Below are positions 1 through 8,762 of a DNA stretch of 64,000 nucleotides, one piece after another; the first letter of the stretch is position 1, and each line of letters begins with the position of its first letter. The position numbers and the translations under genes are program-made. The notes under the pieces are model-generated. The model was not told where the DNA came from, did not search any database, and saw nothing but the letters and a program-made list of their open reading frames with translations. The stretch comes from Kineococcus gynurae (GTDB taxonomy: Bacteria > Actinomycetota > Actinomycetes > Actinomycetales > Kineococcaceae), in NCBI RefSeq assembly GCF_050871315.1, contig NZ_JBJLRE010000011.1; one strand, given 5' to 3'.

Positions 1-507
1 TGGGCCAAGCAGGGTCGGCCCGCCGACCTCAACACCCTGCTGGAGCAGGCCGCCGCCGTCGAGGGCCCCGTGCCGGTCTTCGACGTCAACGACCCGCGAC
101 TGCTCGCCCCCGGGGACATGCCCGCCCGGATCGCCGAGCTGCTCGGGGAGCAGGGCGACCCTGTTCCGACGGACCCGGCCCTCCTGGTCCGCTGCATCCT
201 GCAGAGCCTGGCCCGGGCCTACGCCTCCGCCCTGCACGACGTGGACCGGTTGACCGGTCGACGCACGCGCACCCTGCACCTGGTCGGGGGCGGGGCCCGC
301 AACACGTTGCTGTGCCGGCTCACCGCCGAGGCCGTCGGCATCGACGTCGTGGCCGGCCCGGTCGAGGCGACCGCGATCGGCAACCTGCTCGTCCAGGCCC
401 GCACCCACGGGCTCCTGAGCGGCGACCTGGAGGCCCTGCGTAGGGTCGTCGCCCGGTCCTTCCCGCCGCGCGTGCACCGCGCCGGCGCCACCACGAACCG
501 AGGGTGA
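1..507 (+). CDS. rhaB: Rhamnulokinase, C-terminal part (5' end outside window)
   Basis: L-rhamnulose kinase phosphorylates L-rhamnulose with ATP in rhamnose breakdown. The reading frame is open from base 1, so about 168 C-terminal residues are present. The stretch FDVNDPRLLAPGDMPARI followed by VGGGARNTLLCRLTAEA and VAGPVEATAIGNLLVQA is the usual C-terminal half of the FGGY-type rhamnulokinase fold. In this family the GGGARN loop lies in the nucleotide-binding half. The stop overlaps the GTG start of the next gene (GTGA), so the two are translationally coupled. The family call rests on these motifs; a general FGGY sugar kinase is the alternative. Confidence 0.85.
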   Translation, partial: WAKQGRPADLNTLLEQAAAVEGPVPVFDVNDPRLLAPGDMPARIAELLGEQGDPVPTDPALLVRCILQSLARAYASALHDVDRLTGRRTRTLHLVGGGARNTLLCRLTAEAVGIDVVAGPVEATAIGNLLVQARTHGLLSGDLEALRRVVARSFPPRVHRAGATTNRG

Positions 508-1751
508 ACGAGATGGTCAAGCGTCAGGTCCCGCGCCCCGTGGACCTCCTGGAGTACCTGCGGTTCAAGCCGCCCACGTTCGACCGGCGGGCCCGTCGGC
601 TCGCCGACGCTCTCACCGTGGCGGACCTGCGGTCGATCGCGAAGCGGCGGACCCCGCGCGCGGCCTTCGACTACACCGACGGCTCGGCCGAGGCCGAGAT
701 CTCGATCACCCGTGCCCGGCAGGCGTTCGCCGACGTGGAGTTCCACCCGCGGGTGCTGCGCGACGTCAGCCACGTCGACACGAGCGCCACCGTGCTCGGG
801 GGTCGTTCGGAACTCCCGTTCGGGATCGCGCCCACCGGGTTCACCCGGCTCATGCAGACCGAGGGCGAGACGGCCGGGGCGGGCGCGGCCGGCGCCGCCG
901 GGATCCCGTTCACGCTCTCCACCCTGGGGACGACGTCCATCGAGGACGTCAAGGCCGCGAACCCGACGGGCCGCAACTGGTTCCAGCTCTACGTCATGCG
1001 GCAGCGCGAGATCTCCTACGCCCTGGTGGAGCGCGCCGCGCAGGCCGGGTTCGAGACGTTGTTCTTCACCGTCGACACCCCCGTCGCCGGGGCCCGTCTG
1101 CGGGACAAGCGCAACGGGTTCTCGATCCCGCCGCAGCTGACCCTCGGGACGGTCGTCGACGCGATCCCCCGCCCCTGGTGGTGGTACGACTTCCTCACCA
1201 CCCCGAAGCTCGAGTTCGCCTCGCTGTCGGCGACCGGCGGCACCGTCGGCGACCTGCTGGACATGGCGATGGACCCCTCGATCAGTTTCGAGGACCTGGA
1301 GATCATCCGGGGGTTGTGGCCCGGGAAGATCGCGATCAAGGGCGTCCAGAGCGTCGCCGACGCCCGCGCGTTCGCCGACGCCGGGGTCGACGCGATCGTG
1401 CTGTCCAACCACGGCGGCCGCCAGCTCGACCGCGCCCCGATCCCCTTCCACCTGCTCCCCGACGTCGTGCGCGAGGTCGGGAACGACGTCGAGGTCATGA
1501 TCGACACCGGGATCATGAACGGCGCCGACGTCGTCGCCTCGATCGCCCTCGGCGCCCGGTTCACCCTGGTCGGGCGGGCCTACCTCTACGGGTTGATGGC
1601 CGGGGGCCGCGCCGGGGTCGACCGCATGATCGCGATCCTCTCCGAGGAGATCGTGCGGACCATGAAACTGCTCGGCGCCCACAGCCTGGAGGAGCTCACC
1701 CCCGAGCACGTCACCCAGTTGGAACGGCTGGTCCCCCGCGCCCGCGCCTGA
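504..1751 (+). CDS. lldD: FMN-dependent alpha-hydroxy acid dehydrogenase, probable L-lactate dehydrogenase
   Basis: A 415-residue flavin enzyme of the glycolate oxidase/lactate dehydrogenase family that oxidises L-2-hydroxy acids. The GTG start overlaps the rhamnulokinase stop. FDYTDGSAEAE near residue 55 and FGIAPTGFTRL near 110 are FMN-barrel landmarks. SNHGGRQLD near residue 303 carries the catalytic His and the substrate-binding Arg, and MIDTGIMNGADVVASIALGA is the FMN phosphate loop. Rhamnose catabolism yields L-lactaldehyde, which is oxidised to L-lactate, so a lactate oxidoreductase at the end of a rhamnose operon makes metabolic sense. Lactate 2-monooxygenase or mandelate dehydrogenase activity cannot be excluded from sequence alone. 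Confidence 0.88.
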   Translation: MNEMVKRQVPRPVDLLEYLRFKPPTFDRRARRLADALTVADLRSIAKRRTPRAAFDYTDGSAEAEISITRARQAFADVEFHPRVLRDVSHVDTSATVLGGRSELPFGIAPTGFTRLMQTEGETAGAGAAGAAGIPFTLSTLGTTSIEDVKAANPTGRNWFQLYVMRQREISYALVERAAQAGFETLFFTVDTPVAGARLRDKRNGFSIPPQLTLGTVVDAIPRPWWWYDFLTTPKLEFASLSATGGTVGDLLDMAMDPSISFEDLEIIRGLWPGKIAIKGVQSVADARAFADAGVDAIVLSNHGGRQLDRAPIPFHLLPDVVREVGNDVEVMIDTGIMNGADVVASIALGARFTLVGRAYLYGLMAGGRAGVDRMIAILSEEIVRTMKLLGAHSLEELTPEHVTQLERLVPRARA

Positions 1752-1757
1752 CCGTGG

Positions 1758-2093
1758 TCACTCCCCCGTGAGGACCACCCGGTTCCCGTCGGGGTCGGCG
1801 AGGACGAGGATGCGGAAGGCGGAGGCCGGCTGCGGCCCGTCGTGCCCGACCCCGGCCGCGGTCAGGCGGTCGGCCTCGGCGTCGAGGTCCGTCACCTCCA
1901 GGACCACCGTCGAATGCCCGGCCCGCTCCGGCTCGCGCCAGACCTGGACCCCGAACGCAACGTCGGGATGCCACTCCAGCAGGCCCGGCATCGGCCGGGC
2001 CTGCGGCGGGCCGTCGAAGAGGGTCGCGTACCAACCCTCGCACGCGTCGAGGTCGGTCACGGTGGCCTGGGCGAGGAGCCGTCGGATGCTCAT
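1758..2093 (-). CDS. VOC (glyoxalase/bleomycin resistance-like) family protein
   Basis: An 111-residue protein with one vicinal-oxygen-chelate module. It opens with a beta strand of the type RRLLAQATVTDLDACEGWYATLF, has VVLEVTDLDAEADRLTAAG in the middle and closes with VLADPDGNRVVLTGE, the usual VOC ending with its acidic ligand position. Members dimerise to make a metal site; the substrate cannot be told from sequence. It ends 6 bases from the convergent lldD gene, with no visible terminator between them. It probably shares a minus-strand unit with the two genes upstream. Confidence 0.75.
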   Translation of the reverse strand: MSIRRLLAQATVTDLDACEGWYATLFDGPPQARPMPGLLEWHPDVAFGVQVWREPERAGHSTVVLEVTDLDAEADRLTAAGVGHDGPQPASAFRILVLADPDGNRVVLTGE

Positions 2094-2132
2094 GACGTGG
2101 TGACCGGCCGTCGTTGCGGAACTGAGCGCTCC

Positions 2133-2747
2133 TCAGGTCACGGTCATGTCGCCGGTCCGGACCTCCTCCCCCGGCCCGTACCGCAGCAGGACGGCCGTCC
2201 CGCCCGTCGTGGGCGGTTCCAGCAGCCGCAGCCCCAGCGCGGGCCCGTCGTCGGGGAATAACCGCTTCCCCCGCCCGAGGACGATCGGGTGGACCCAGAG
2301 GTTCAGCACGTCGAAGAGCCCGCGGGCGACCAGGGTCCGGGCCAGTTCGGCGCTGCCGACGACGTGGACGTTCGCGTGCCGCTCCCGCAGACCCGCGACC
2401 TCGGCGTCCAGGTCCGCGCCGAGCAGCGTCGAGTCCGCCCAGTCCAGACGCGGTCGGCCGCGGGAGGCGACGTACTTGGGGATGCGGTTGAACGTCCCCG
2501 CGATCAGCTCCGCGTCGTCCTGGCGGGGCCAGTAGGCAGCGAAGATGTCGTAGGTCCGCCGGCCCAGCAGCAGCGCGTCCATCTCCCGCACCCCGGCGGT
2601 CACCTGCTCCCCCACCGCCTCGTCGAACAGCGGTGCCTGCCACCCGCCCCACGCGAAACCGTCGCTCGGGTCCTCCTCCGGCCCGCCCGGGGCCTGGACC
2701 ACGCCGTCCAGGGTGCTGAACAGGTCGATGACGATGCGTCCGCTCAT
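2133..2747 (-). CDS. Dihydrofolate reductase-like (RibD C-terminal domain) family protein
   Basis: A 204-residue protein starting GRIVIDLFSTLDGVVQAPGG, the hallmark of the RibD-C/DHFR-like oxidoreductases common in actinobacteria (the YyaP/YwjB group). MDALLLGRRTYDIFAAYWP and VHVVGSAELARTLVARGL follow, then WVHPIVLGRGKRLFP. The family binds NADPH in a DHFR-like fold; the physiological substrate is unknown. It is probably not a true folate enzyme, because the bacterial DHFR core motifs are not seen. It sits in a row of small minus-strand genes with short gaps. Confidence 0.8.
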   Translation of the reverse strand: MSGRIVIDLFSTLDGVVQAPGGPEEDPSDGFAWGGWQAPLFDEAVGEQVTAGVREMDALLLGRRTYDIFAAYWPRQDDAELIAGTFNRIPKYVASRGRPRLDWADSTLLGADLDAEVAGLRERHANVHVVGSAELARTLVARGLFDVLNLWVHPIVLGRGKRLFPDDGPALGLRLLEPPTTGGTAVLLRYGPGEEVRTGDMTVT

Positions 2748-2768
2748 GCCGGGGAGACCCGGCAGGCG

Positions 2769-3398
2769 TCAGGAACTCATCGGCCGCCGGGTCGAACGCA
2801 CGGGGCGGACGTCGATCGCGGCGACACCGGCACCGGCCGCCGCCTGCAAGCCCTCGTCGGTGTCCTCGTAGGCCACCGCCCGGTCGGCGGGAACGCCGAG
2901 CCGGCGCAGGGCTTCCCGGTACAGGTCGGGGGCCGGTTTGCCGTGGGCGGCGTCCTCGCGCGCGACGACGACGTCGAAGAGGTGGTCGAGGCCCAGGTGC
3001 CGCAGCCCGGCGAGCAACGTGGTGCGACCACCTCCGCTGACCACGGCCAACCGACGCCGACCGTGCTGCGCCCGCGCCAGATCGGCGACCGGCCGCACCT
3101 CGCGGACCTCGCCCAGGCGGGCCAGGTAGTGACGGTCGCGGTCGGCGCAGAACCGGATCTCGTCCACCTCGAGGCCCTGTTCGAGGGCGGCGACCCGGAC
3201 TGCCTCCACGGCGGAGAGCCCGGCGTGCCGGACGAACCAGTCTGGTGAGACCTCGCCCCCGTAGGGCTGCACGGCAGCGGAGAAGGCCGCCGCGTTCGCG
3301 GCGGTGCTGTCGGCGAGCGTGCCGTCCCAGTCGAACAGGAGGCAACCGGCCCCCGCCGGCGGTTCCAGGACGAGGAGTGGGTCGGACGACCGCGGCAC
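2769..3398 (-). CDS. HAD-superfamily phosphatase (beta-phosphoglucomutase/phosphoglycolate phosphatase-like)
   Basis: A 209-residue haloacid dehalogenase-type hydrolase. The GTG start at 3398 is chosen because GGAGGTGA lies 4-5 bases upstream; an open frame continues further but has no comparable site. Motif I is LLFDWDGTLADS (nucleophile Asp23, general acid Asp25). Motif II is LAVVSGGGRTTLLAGL, the Lys of motif III is in GKPAPDLYREAL, and motif IV is VAYEDTDEGLQAAAGAG. The helical cap between motifs I and II is of the C1 type. Substrate is unknown; sugar phosphatase is the family guess. Confidence 0.82.
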   Translation of the reverse strand: MPRSSDPLLVLEPPAGAGCLLFDWDGTLADSTAANAAAFSAAVQPYGGEVSPDWFVRHAGLSAVEAVRVAALEQGLEVDEIRFCADRDRHYLARLGEVREVRPVADLARAQHGRRRLAVVSGGGRTTLLAGLRHLGLDHLFDVVVAREDAAHGKPAPDLYREALRRLGVPADRAVAYEDTDEGLQAAAGAGVAAIDVRPVRSTRRPMSS

Positions 3399-3485
3399 AG
3401 GGTCACCTCCGGTTCGGGGAGCGGGAACGTTGCCGCTTTTACCGCTTCGGCACCGGTCGCCCGGCGGTCGGCTCGGGAGCGACGA

Positions 3486-3520
3486 AGGCCCTGACCCGCA
3501 GAAACTGCTGGTCAGGGCCT
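3486..3520. terminator. Strong hairpin 3' of tRNA-Leu
   Basis: AGGCCCTGACC (3486-3496) pairs perfectly with GGTCAGGGCCT (3510-3520). The loop itself contains GCAG-AAA-CTGC, which extends the stem. It lies 10 bases beyond the 3' end of the minus-strand tRNA and also behind the HAD gene's upstream side. There is no long U tract, as is common in high-GC actinobacteria. Confidence 0.7.
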
Positions 3521-3530
3521 GATCGTTCGG

Positions 3531-3615
3531 TGTCCGAGGGGGGACTTGAACCCCCACCCACTATACGTGGACTAGCACCTCAAGCTAGCGCGTCTGCCTA
3601 TTCCGCCACCCGGAC
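3531..3615 (-). tRNA. tRNA-Leu (anticodon GAG)
   Basis: Reading the minus strand gives an 85-base type II tRNA with a long variable arm. The acceptor stem is GTCCGGG paired with CTCGGAC plus discriminator A at 3531. The D arm holds GGCGGAATAGGCAGAC. The anticodon arm is CTAGC-ttGAGgt-GCTAG, reading leucine codons CUC and CUU. The T arm is GGGGGTTCAAGTCCCCC. CCA is not encoded. Both the long variable arm and the GAG anticodon support leucine. Confidence 0.95.
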
Positions 3616-3964
3616 ATCTGCTGCGCCGTACCCCTTGCGAGGCGGTCACAACGGGGAAAACCGTAGCACGGAGCGGGGGTCGTCCCGCACCGCCGCGGCG
3701 TCGGTCCTCGTGGCGGGGGCGGGTGGGGGACCGGAGATCAGGGCCGGGGACGGGAACGCGGGGGGTCGGGGCGCCGTTGACCGGTCAAGCGCTACTCCCC
3801 CGCTCGGCCCCGGGTCCGCGTCGCGGGCCCGGTGACCGGAGAACCAGGTACGTCGGGCGGGGGGGTGAACGGGAGCTAACCTTGAGCAGCGCCGCGACAG
3901 CACACGGGCGCCCGATTCGGACTCATCCCGGGTGGGGCGTACCACCACAGGACTGGGGAAGACG
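3616..3964. other. Intergenic region between tRNA-Leu and oleA
   Basis: About 350 bases with no convincing gene. It should hold the tRNA-Leu promoter on the minus strand and the ole promoter on the plus strand. A TAACCT at 3877-3882 could be a -10 box for oleA, but I see no clear -35 at the right distance. TTGACCGGTCAA at 3777-3788 is a perfect 12-base palindrome that could be an operator; this is speculative. Confidence 0.4.
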
Positions 3965-5023
3965 TTGACGGAGACCGGGACGACGAAGCGGTACGGGGAC
4001 ACCTTCGGGAACTCCACGTTCCGACCCGCCAACGCAGCGATGCTCTCGATCACGCACCTCGAGGCGCCCGTGGTCATCCCCTCCTCCCACTTCGACGACG
4101 TCCTGGCCGACACCCTGACCCGCCTGCGGCTGCGGCCGGGGCTGCTGGAGAAGATCGCCGGGGTCAAGGAGCGTCGCTGGTGGCCGGACGGGGCCGACGC
4201 GTCGCAGGCCGCCGCCGAGACCGGGCTCAAAGCACTCTCCGAGGCCGGGGTCGACCCCTCCGAGGTCGGGCTGCTGATCAGCACCACCGTCACCCGCCCC
4301 CACCTCGAGCCGGCGCTGGCCACGGCCGTCCACCACGCGATGGACCTGCCGACCCACGCCCTCAACTTCGACATCACCAACGCCTGCCTGGCCTGGGTCA
4401 ACGCCGTCCAGGTCGCCGCGGCCATGATCGACGCGGGCGCGATCCGCTACGCGGTGGTCCTCGGGTCGGAGGACGTCCGGTCCATGCACGAGGGCACGAT
4501 CACCCGGCTGCAGCGCGAGGACGTGACCCGCAAGGACTTCCTCGACCAGTTCGCGACCATGACCCTCGGCTGCGGTGCCGCGGCCGCCGTCCTCGGCCCG
4601 GCCGACGCCCACCCGGAGGCCCATCGCATCCTCGGCGGGGTGGCCCGGGCGGGGACCGAGCACCACGAGCTCTGCATCGGCGACGCCCACCACATGCGCA
4701 CCGACGCCAAGCTCATGCTGACCGAGGGCATCGAGATCGTCGCCGACGCCTTCAAGGGTGGCGACGAGCAGTGGGGCTGGTCGGAGGCCGACCGCTTCGT
4801 CATCCACCAGATCTCGCGCGTGCACACCGAGACCGTCGTCGAGCGCCTCGGCCTCGACCCGGCCAAGGTGCCGCTGACCTTCCCCCGCTGGGGCAACGTC
4901 GGCCCGATCTCGTTGCCGATGACCCTGGCCGCCACCGCGCCGGAGCTCACCCGCGGCGACCGTGTCATCGCCATGGGTGTGGGGTCCGGCCTGAACTCGG
5001 CCATGCTCGAACTGGCCTGGTGA
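3965..5023 (+). CDS. oleA: OleA: acyl-CoA head-to-head condensing thiolase for olefin biosynthesis
   Basis: A thiolase-fold enzyme (352 residues) that joins two fatty acyl-CoAs by non-decarboxylative Claisen condensation to a 2-alkyl-3-ketoacyl product, the first step to long-chain olefins. The catalytic Cys141 lies in DITNACLAWVNA. FVIHQIS gives the active-site His and WGNVGPISLPM the Asn. LEPALATAVHH has the Glu that in OleA is donated by the partner subunit, which separates OleA from FabH. The TTG at 3965 (GGGGAAG just upstream) is preferred over a GTG at 3932 that would add 11 unconserved residues. The adjacent oleBC and oleD make the assignment firm. Confidence 0.9.
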   Translation: MTETGTTKRYGDTFGNSTFRPANAAMLSITHLEAPVVIPSSHFDDVLADTLTRLRLRPGLLEKIAGVKERRWWPDGADASQAAAETGLKALSEAGVDPSEVGLLISTTVTRPHLEPALATAVHHAMDLPTHALNFDITNACLAWVNAVQVAAAMIDAGAIRYAVVLGSEDVRSMHEGTITRLQREDVTRKDFLDQFATMTLGCGAAAAVLGPADAHPEAHRILGGVARAGTEHHELCIGDAHHMRTDAKLMLTEGIEIVADAFKGGDEQWGWSEADRFVIHQISRVHTETVVERLGLDPAKVPLTFPRWGNVGPISLPMTLAATAPELTRGDRVIAMGVGSGLNSAMLELAW

Positions 5024-5069
5024 GCGGCGAACTACCCCTCTGTCCGAGCGGGCTGATAGACCTCCGGTC

Positions 5070-7760
5070 GTGACGTCGCGTTCCCGCACCGCCCCCGCCC
5101 AGCTCCCGCCGCCTGGTCTCCCCGGTCTGGACCCGGGCTGGTCACGCCTGGTGCGGGCGGTCGACGCCCACGGTGTCGAACGCACCTGGCACGTCCTGGA
5201 CACCCGCGCCGGCTCGGACGAGACCGCGCCGCGCGCCACGATCGTCTGCGTCCACGGCAACCCCACCTGGTCCTACCTCTGGCGCGACCTGCTGCGCGCC
5301 GGTTCCGCGGTCGGCTACCGCGTGATCGCCCTCGACCACCTCGAGATGGGCTTCTCCGAGCGCACAGGTCTGCACCGTCGCCTGGCCGACCGGGTGGCTG
5401 AGCTGGACGCCGTGGTCGCCGCCCTGCAGGTCTCGGGCGAGACCGTCGTGGTCGGGCACGACTGGGGTGGGGTCGTCGCCTCGGCCTGGGCCACGTCGCC
5501 GCACGCCGCCCCGCTCGAGGTCACCTCGCTGGTCCTCACCAACACGGGCGTGACGCTGCCCACCGACGCCGCCGCACCCGGCCCCGTCCGGTTGGCGCGG
5601 ACCCCGGGGGTCCTGCCGCTGGTCACCAGCCGGACCGAGGCGTTCCTGCGCACGACGCTGGCCATCGCCCGCCCGGCTCTGGCCGACGACGTGGCGGCCG
5701 CCTACCGGGCGCCCTACCTGAGCGTGGAGCGTCGGCTCGGCATCGAGGACTTCGTGGCCGACATCCCGGTCGGGGCCGGGCACCCGACCCGCCCGGTGTT
5801 CGAGGCCGCGGCCGAGCGGCTCGGCCGGTTCGACCGGCCAACGCTGCTGCTCTGGGGTCCGAACGACCCGGTCTTCGGCGAGAAGTTCCTGCGCGACCTG
5901 CGCGGGCGACTCCCCGGGGCCGACGTCCACCGCTTCGCCGAGGCGGGCCACCTCGTGGTCGAGGACGCCGACGTCGCCGGGACCGTGCTGCGCTGGCTCG
6001 ACCGGCGCACCGACACCGGTGCCCCCGAGGGCCACGACGACGACGTCGCCCCCATCGACCTGTGGTCGCAGCTCCTGCAGCGCAAGGACTCCGACGAGCC
6101 CGCGGTGGTCGAGGTGCAGCCGGACGGGTCGGCCCGCCGGATCGGCTGGTCCCTGCTGGCCCGCCGGGTCGACGAGATCGCCGCCGGGTTGCTGGCTCAA
6201 GGGGTCCGGCCCGGTCAGCGCATCTCCCTGCTCGTCCCGCCCGGCGCCGACCTGACCGCGGTGGTCTACGCGACGCTGCGGATCGGGGCCGTGGGGGTCG
6301 TCGCCGACGCCGGCCTGGGCGTCCGGGGGCTCACCCGAGCGGTCACGTCCAGCGGGGTCGACGCCGTGATCGGCGTGCCCAAGGCGTTGGCCGCCGCCCG
6401 CGCGCTGCGCTGGCCGGGCCGGCGGATCGCCGCGGGCCCGGTGCCCGACGCCGTCCTGCGGGCCGTGGGAGCGAGCACGACCGTCTCCGACCTCGCCCGC
6501 ACGGGGGCCCGCCGCCTGGCCGAGGGGGCCGTGCTCCCGCCGGCGCCGGGCCCGGAGGCGCAGGCGGTCGTCCTCTTCACCTCCGGGTCCACCGGCCCGG
6601 CCAAGGGGGTCGTCTACAACCACGAGCAGCTGGCGCGGCTGGCCCAGGCCATGGGCGCCACCATCCGGATCGGACCCGGCGCGGGGCTGGTCTCGGCCTT
6701 CGCCCCGTTCGCCCTGCTCGGCCCGGCGCTGGGGGCGACGTGCGTCGTCCCGGCCATGGACGTGACCCGGCCCTCGACCCTCACCGCCCGGGCGCTGGCC
6801 GCCGCGGTCGCGGCCAGCGGTTCGACCTCGGTGTTCCTCTCCCCCGCCGCTCTGGTCAACGTCCTCGCCACCGAGGACGACCTCGACCCGGCCGACCGCC
6901 GGGCCCTGGGCGAGGTCGAGGTGCTGCTCTCGGCGGGCGCTCCCGTCCCGACCCCGTTGCTGCAGCGCGTGGCCCGGCTCATGCCCAAGGCCGACCCGCG
7001 GACCCCCTACGGCGCGACCGAGGTCCTGCCGGCCACCGACGTGGGCCTGAGCGACATCCTCGAGGCCGGCCTCGGCGAGGGGATCTGCGTGGGGCGGCCG
7101 GTGGCCGGGACCACGGTCGCCATCGCCCCCCTGGACGACGCCGGGGTGCCCGGGGCCGACCTCGTCACCACGCCCGGCGTGACCGGTGAGGTCGTGGTCG
7201 GCGGCGCCCACGTGAAGGACCACTACGACCAGCTCTGGCTGACCCAGGCCGACAGCGTCGCCGTGGGGTCGGTGGCCGGCCCGGACGGCGGGCCCCGCGC
7301 CCGGCGCTGGCACCGCACCGGGGACGTCGGTCACCTGGACGACGAAGGCCGGGTCTGGATCGAGGGGCGTCTGGCCCACGTCGTCCGGACGCCGGCCGGG
7401 GTGCTGACCCCGGTGGGTCCGGAGCAGCGGGCCGAGACGGTGCCCGGCATCGCCCGGGCCGCCCTCGTCGGGATCGGCCCCGAGCACGCCCGGCAGGTGG
7501 CGGTCGTGGCCGAGGCGGGCGGCGCCGACGCCGGTGACGTCGAGCCGGTGGCCCGGACCACGGTGGCCACCCCCGAACTGTCCGAGGCGGTGCGCCTGGC
7601 GACCGGGCTGCCCCTGGTCGCGGTGCTGCTCGTCCCGGCCCTGCCCACCGACGTGCGGCACAACTCCAAGATCGACCGGGTCCGGGTGGCCGCCTGGGCC
7701 GAGCGCGTCCTGGCCGGGGAACGGACCGAACCGTTGGTGCGGAAGGGGTGGCGGCGATGA
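5070..7760 (+). CDS. oleBC: OleBC fusion: beta-lactone decarboxylase and beta-lactone synthetase
   Basis: A single 896-residue protein that combines two olefin enzymes. Residues 1-310 are an alpha/beta-hydrolase close to haloalkane dehalogenases (OleB), with VHGNPTWSYLW near 61 and the nucleophile Asp131 in GHDWGG. It decarboxylates the cis-beta-lactone to the alkene. Residues about 330-896 are an AMP-dependent ligase-fold domain (OleC), with VLFTSGSTGPAKG near 502, YGATEVLPATDVG and RTGDVGHLDDEGRVW. It turns the beta-hydroxy acid into the beta-lactone using ATP. Fused OleBC is the form known in actinobacteria such as Micrococcus and Kocuria. Starts GTG 46 bases after oleA; its stop overlaps oleD (ATGA). 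Confidence 0.92.
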   Translation: MTSRSRTAPAQLPPPGLPGLDPGWSRLVRAVDAHGVERTWHVLDTRAGSDETAPRATIVCVHGNPTWSYLWRDLLRAGSAVGYRVIALDHLEMGFSERTGLHRRLADRVAELDAVVAALQVSGETVVVGHDWGGVVASAWATSPHAAPLEVTSLVLTNTGVTLPTDAAAPGPVRLARTPGVLPLVTSRTEAFLRTTLAIARPALADDVAAAYRAPYLSVERRLGIEDFVADIPVGAGHPTRPVFEAAAERLGRFDRPTLLLWGPNDPVFGEKFLRDLRGRLPGADVHRFAEAGHLVVEDADVAGTVLRWLDRRTDTGAPEGHDDDVAPIDLWSQLLQRKDSDEPAVVEVQPDGSARRIGWSLLARRVDEIAAGLLAQGVRPGQRISLLVPPGADLTAVVYATLRIGAVGVVADAGLGVRGLTRAVTSSGVDAVIGVPKALAAARALRWPGRRIAAGPVPDAVLRAVGASTTVSDLARTGARRLAEGAVLPPAPGPEAQAVVLFTSGSTGPAKGVVYNHEQLARLAQAMGATIRIGPGAGLVSAFAPFALLGPALGATCVVPAMDVTRPSTLTARALAAAVAASGSTSVFLSPAALVNVLATEDDLDPADRRALGEVEVLLSAGAPVPTPLLQRVARLMPKADPRTPYGATEVLPATDVGLSDILEAGLGEGICVGRPVAGTTVAIAPLDDAGVPGADLVTTPGVTGEVVVGGAHVKDHYDQLWLTQADSVAVGSVAGPDGGPRARRWHRTGDVGHLDDEGRVWIEGRLAHVVRTPAGVLTPVGPEQRAETVPGIARAALVGIGPEHARQVAVVAEAGGADAGDVEPVARTTVATPELSEAVRLATGLPLVAVLLVPALPTDVRHNSKIDRVRVAAWAERVLAGERTEPLVRKGWRR

Positions 7761-8734
7761 AGGTCCTGGTCACGGGGGCCAGCGGGATGCTCGGACGGGA
7801 GACCGCCCTGGCCCTGGCCCGGCGGGGGGACGCCGTGCGGGTGCTGCAACGGCGTTCCTCCGGGCTGCTCGGCACCGACGGGATCGAGGAGACCCGCGGC
7901 TCGTTGAGCGACCCCGCGGCCCTCGTCCGTGCCGTGGACGGGATGGACGCGGTCGTGCACCTGGCGGCCAAGGTCTCGATCACCGGGCCGCACACGGAGT
8001 ACGTCGCCACCAACGTCGAGGGCACCCGGGCCCTGCTGGCCGCGGCCCGCGAGGCCGGGGTCGGCCGCTTCGTCCAGGTGTCCTCGCCCTCGGTCGCCCA
8101 CGCCGGGCACGCGCTCGTCGGGGAGGGGACGGCGCCGGCCGACCCGGCCGGGGCCCACGGCTCCTACGCCGTCACCAAGGCCCAGGCCGAGCTGCTGGCC
8201 CTGGCCGCCGACGCCCCCGGGTTCGCGGTCGTGGCCGTACGCCCCCACATCGTCCTCGGCCCCGGTGACACCCAGCTGGTGCAGCGGATCGCCGAGCGCG
8301 CCCGGGCGGGGCGGTTGCCCCTGCTCGACGACGGTGCCGCCCTCATCGACACCACCTACGTCGACAACGCGGTGGACGCGCTGCTCGCCGCGCTGGACCG
8401 TGCCCCCGACGTGCACGGGGAGGCGTTCGTGGTGACCAACGGCGAACCGCGCACGGTCTCGGAGGTGTTCGCCCGGATCTGCCGGGCGGCCGGGGTCCCC
8501 GCCCCGACCCGCCGGGTCCCCGCCGCCGCGGCCAAGGTCGCCGGCAGCGTCGTGGAGCGGGTGTGGACCGCGGCCCGGATGGCCGACGAGCCACCGATGA
8601 CGCGGTTCCTCGCCGAGCAGCTCTCCACCGCGCACTGGTTCGACCAGCGACGCACGCGCGAGGCGTTGCACTGGGAACCGCGGGTCAGCCTCGACGAGGG
8701 TTTCGACCGGCTCGCCGCGGGGTTCTCGCGCTGA
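7757..8734 (+). CDS. oleD: OleD: NADPH-dependent 2-alkyl-3-ketoacyl reductase
   Basis: A 325-residue short-chain dehydrogenase of the extended (epimerase/3-beta-HSD) type. It reduces the OleA product to the 2-alkyl-3-hydroxy acid used by OleC. The Rossmann motif is VLVTGASGMLGRETA at residues 3-17. VVHLAAKVS, SYAVTKAQAE (the Tyr and Lys of YxxxK) and VVAVRPHIVLGPGDT follow. The ATG at 7757 is chosen over a GTG at 7748, because GGAAGGGG lies 8 bases before the ATG but directly abuts the GTG. The ATGA overlap couples it to oleBC. Confidence 0.9.
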   Translation: MKVLVTGASGMLGRETALALARRGDAVRVLQRRSSGLLGTDGIEETRGSLSDPAALVRAVDGMDAVVHLAAKVSITGPHTEYVATNVEGTRALLAAAREAGVGRFVQVSSPSVAHAGHALVGEGTAPADPAGAHGSYAVTKAQAELLALAADAPGFAVVAVRPHIVLGPGDTQLVQRIAERARAGRLPLLDDGAALIDTTYVDNAVDALLAALDRAPDVHGEAFVVTNGEPRTVSEVFARICRAAGVPAPTRRVPAAAAKVAGSVVERVWTAARMADEPPMTRFLAEQLSTAHWFDQRRTREALHWEPRVSLDEGFDRLAAGFSR

Positions 8735-8762
8735 CGCCGCACCCGCGGGCTACGGTCGGACG

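Noticed and set aside
2769..2785. GCCGATGA on the minus strand near 2780, like the flagellar -10 box
   Set aside because: It is part of the last codons of the HAD gene (RPMSS), has no -35 partner and no flagellar gene follows.
3932..3964. GTG at 3932 as oleA start
   Set aside because: Adds 11 residues not expected in OleA and has a poorer upstream site than the TTG at 3965.
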